A DNA stretch of 55,161 bases from Halorubrum ezzemoulense DSM 17463. GTDB lineage: Archaea > Halobacteriota > Halobacteria > Halobacteriales > Haloferacaceae. The notes under the pieces are model-generated. The model did no database searches and was not told the DNA's origin. It saw only the letters and a list, made by a program, of their open reading frames with translations. This document shows positions 54,366 to 55,161 of this stretch, one piece after another. The position numbers were made by a program, and so were the translations under genes. The stretch covers positions 1-55,161 of the forward strand of contig NZ_NEDJ01000016.1 in assembly GCF_002114285.1 (NCBI RefSeq), read 5' to 3'. Numbering within the stretch: position 1 is the stretch's first letter; each line of letters opens with the position of its first letter.

Positions 54366-54950
54366 ATGACGGCCGCCGACGCCCGCGGGGGTCGCTCGCC
54401 GGTCGCGCGCCTCTCGGATCTCGCCGCGCGCGCCGGCGTCGGCGCCGGGGTCACGGTGCTCGTGAGCGTCCTGCCCGTCGTCGGGCTGGTCGCGCCTGCG
54501 GTCGGCGCCGGCGTGGCGAGTTGGACCGACGACGCGGAGCGCCCCCGCGGCCCGAAGATCGGGGCCGCCACGGGCGCGCTGGTCGCGCTGCTGTCGCTGC
54601 CGCTGACGTTCTTTGCGGTGTGGGTCGCCGCCGCGGTGTCGCCCGCGGCGACCGTCGGCGTCCTCGCGCTCACGCTGTTCGGCGCGGCGTACGTCGTCGG
54701 CAGCGGCGCGCTCGGCGGCTACCTGGCGGACCGGATCGCCGCCGAGCGCGATACCTCGCGGGCGGACGCCGACCGCGAGGCGCCCGCGACGCCGATCGAG
54801 CGCCTCAAACACCGCTACGTTGAGGGCGAGATCTCCGACGCGGAGTTCGAGCGCCGCCTCGACCGACTGGTCTCCGCCGACCGCGACCGCACCGACTCGG
54901 CGTCTCGGCGCGAGCCGCCCGAGACGACTGCTCCCGAACACGAGCGCTGA
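54366..54950 (+). CDS. SHOCT-domain membrane protein
   Basis: 194 residues. Three hydrophobic segments (about 25-55, 65-92, 95-118) followed by a hydrophilic tail with the SHOCT motif ERLKHRYVEGEISDAEFERRLDRL (about 140-163). The tail repeats the design of the 12412 protein, with Arg/Glu-rich ending. Function unknown. The preceding 220 bases contain no clear gene; an A/T-poor CTTTTGCG is the only box-like element. Confidence 0.8.
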   Translation: MTAADARGGRSPVARLSDLAARAGVGAGVTVLVSVLPVVGLVAPAVGAGVASWTDDAERPRGPKIGAATGALVALLSLPLTFFAVWVAAAVSPAATVGVLALTLFGAAYVVGSGALGGYLADRIAAERDTSRADADREAPATPIERLKHRYVEGEISDAEFERRLDRLVSADRDRTDSASRREPPETTAPEHER

Positions 54951-55070
54951 AACGGCCTCGGTGGGATCGCTCTTTCGAACGGCGTCGTTGACACTCGGTA
55001 TTCTCTCCTCGCTCTTCAGTAGACTGGCGGAACCAGGAGCATTAGTGCCTCTGGCCCGGCAAAAACGGGT

Positions 55071-55161
55071 ATGTATGAAGACCGTCCTGCCTTCGGCCAG
55101 AGGCTATCAGAACTTGCGGAACTTGGGGTAATAGAATTTCGGGCCGAGCCGCTCGACGCCA
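55071..55161 (+). CDS. Start of an unidentified protein (3' end outside window)
   Basis: Thirty codons from ATG 55071 run to the window edge without a stop. The readable N-terminus is MYEDRPAFGQRLSELAEL followed by GVIEF, acidic, helical. Codon use includes GTA and ATA, unusual beside the neighbours, which may point to recent acquisition. Not recognised. No clear promoter upstream. Confidence 0.4.
   Translation, partial: MYEDRPAFGQRLSELAELGVIEFRAEPLDA

Noticed and set aside
54265-54369. 34-codon plus-strand frame overlapping the start of the 54366 gene
   Set aside because: Composed almost only of Arg/Pro/Gly, opposite to the acidic haloarchaeal pattern; a G+C artefact.

Overview
The window is chromosomal DNA from a halophilic archaeon (class Halobacteria). 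The signs are about two-thirds or more G+C, strongly acidic proteins, many start codons 25-33 bases downstream of an A/T-rich TATA box (leaderless transcripts), twin-arginine lipoprotein signals, HalX and Tfx regulators, a Hef helicase-nuclease and an archaeal L1-L10-L12 operon. The overall make-up resembles Halorubrum or a close relative, but that is inference and no 16S gene is present.

Layout. 1-310: tail of a histidine kinase and a tRNA-Leu. 812-4058: tightly packed pyrG, guaAb, a small unknown protein and a glutaredoxin. 4104-5786: a membrane protein with five YegP/DUF1508-type repeats. 5904-11230: amidohydrolase, bacterial-type NAD+ DNA ligase, and an ABC-2 exporter pair. 11231-11865: a disturbed stretch with a duplicated tRNA-Val 3' end and a MITE-like inverted-repeat element. 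11866-17406: two small envelope proteins and a four-gene sugar ABC importer. 17542-22590: DUF4013 protein, RFC small subunit, archaetidylserine decarboxylase, a two-repeat DUF1508 protein, primase large subunit and two small proteins. 22715-24757: ribosomal stalk operon with a candidate L1 autoregulatory hairpin. 25041-29362: three-subunit acyl-CoA (propionyl-CoA type) carboxylase genes. 29499-33404: a 1301-residue sensor kinase. 33495-38359: SWIM, TRAM, Tfx, M14-like, metallo-beta-lactamase and molybdopterin proteins. 38379-40880: Hef. 41091-41780: a complete IS6-type insertion sequence, the only clearly foreign DNA of any size. 41903-48328: DUF5807-type protein, acyl-CoA synthetase, MetX/MetY and a RecJ-like DHH enzyme. 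48388-54950: two winged-helix/three-helix membrane protein modules, a spondin lipoprotein coupled to a sulfite-oxidase-like protein, and a HalX response regulator divergent from a KaiC/RAD55-like ATPase. The window ends inside an unidentified reading frame.

Functional links. pyrG and guaAb supply CTP and GMP. rfcC, priL, ligA, Hef and the RecJ-like protein belong to replication and repair but lie in separate transcription units. pccB, pccX and pccA together make one biotin carboxylase. MetY and MetX make methionine from homoserine by acetylation and sulfhydrylation. I did not find a CRISPR array, a prophage or a recognisable defence island. The most unusual observations are the five-repeat DUF1508 membrane protein, a receiver-like domain without its phosphorylation residues at the head of the large kinase, the tRNA-Val scar with a MITE-like element, an RFC subunit with an altered Walker B box, a spondin/sulfite-oxidase operon, and a gene whose best-placed start codon is AUA.
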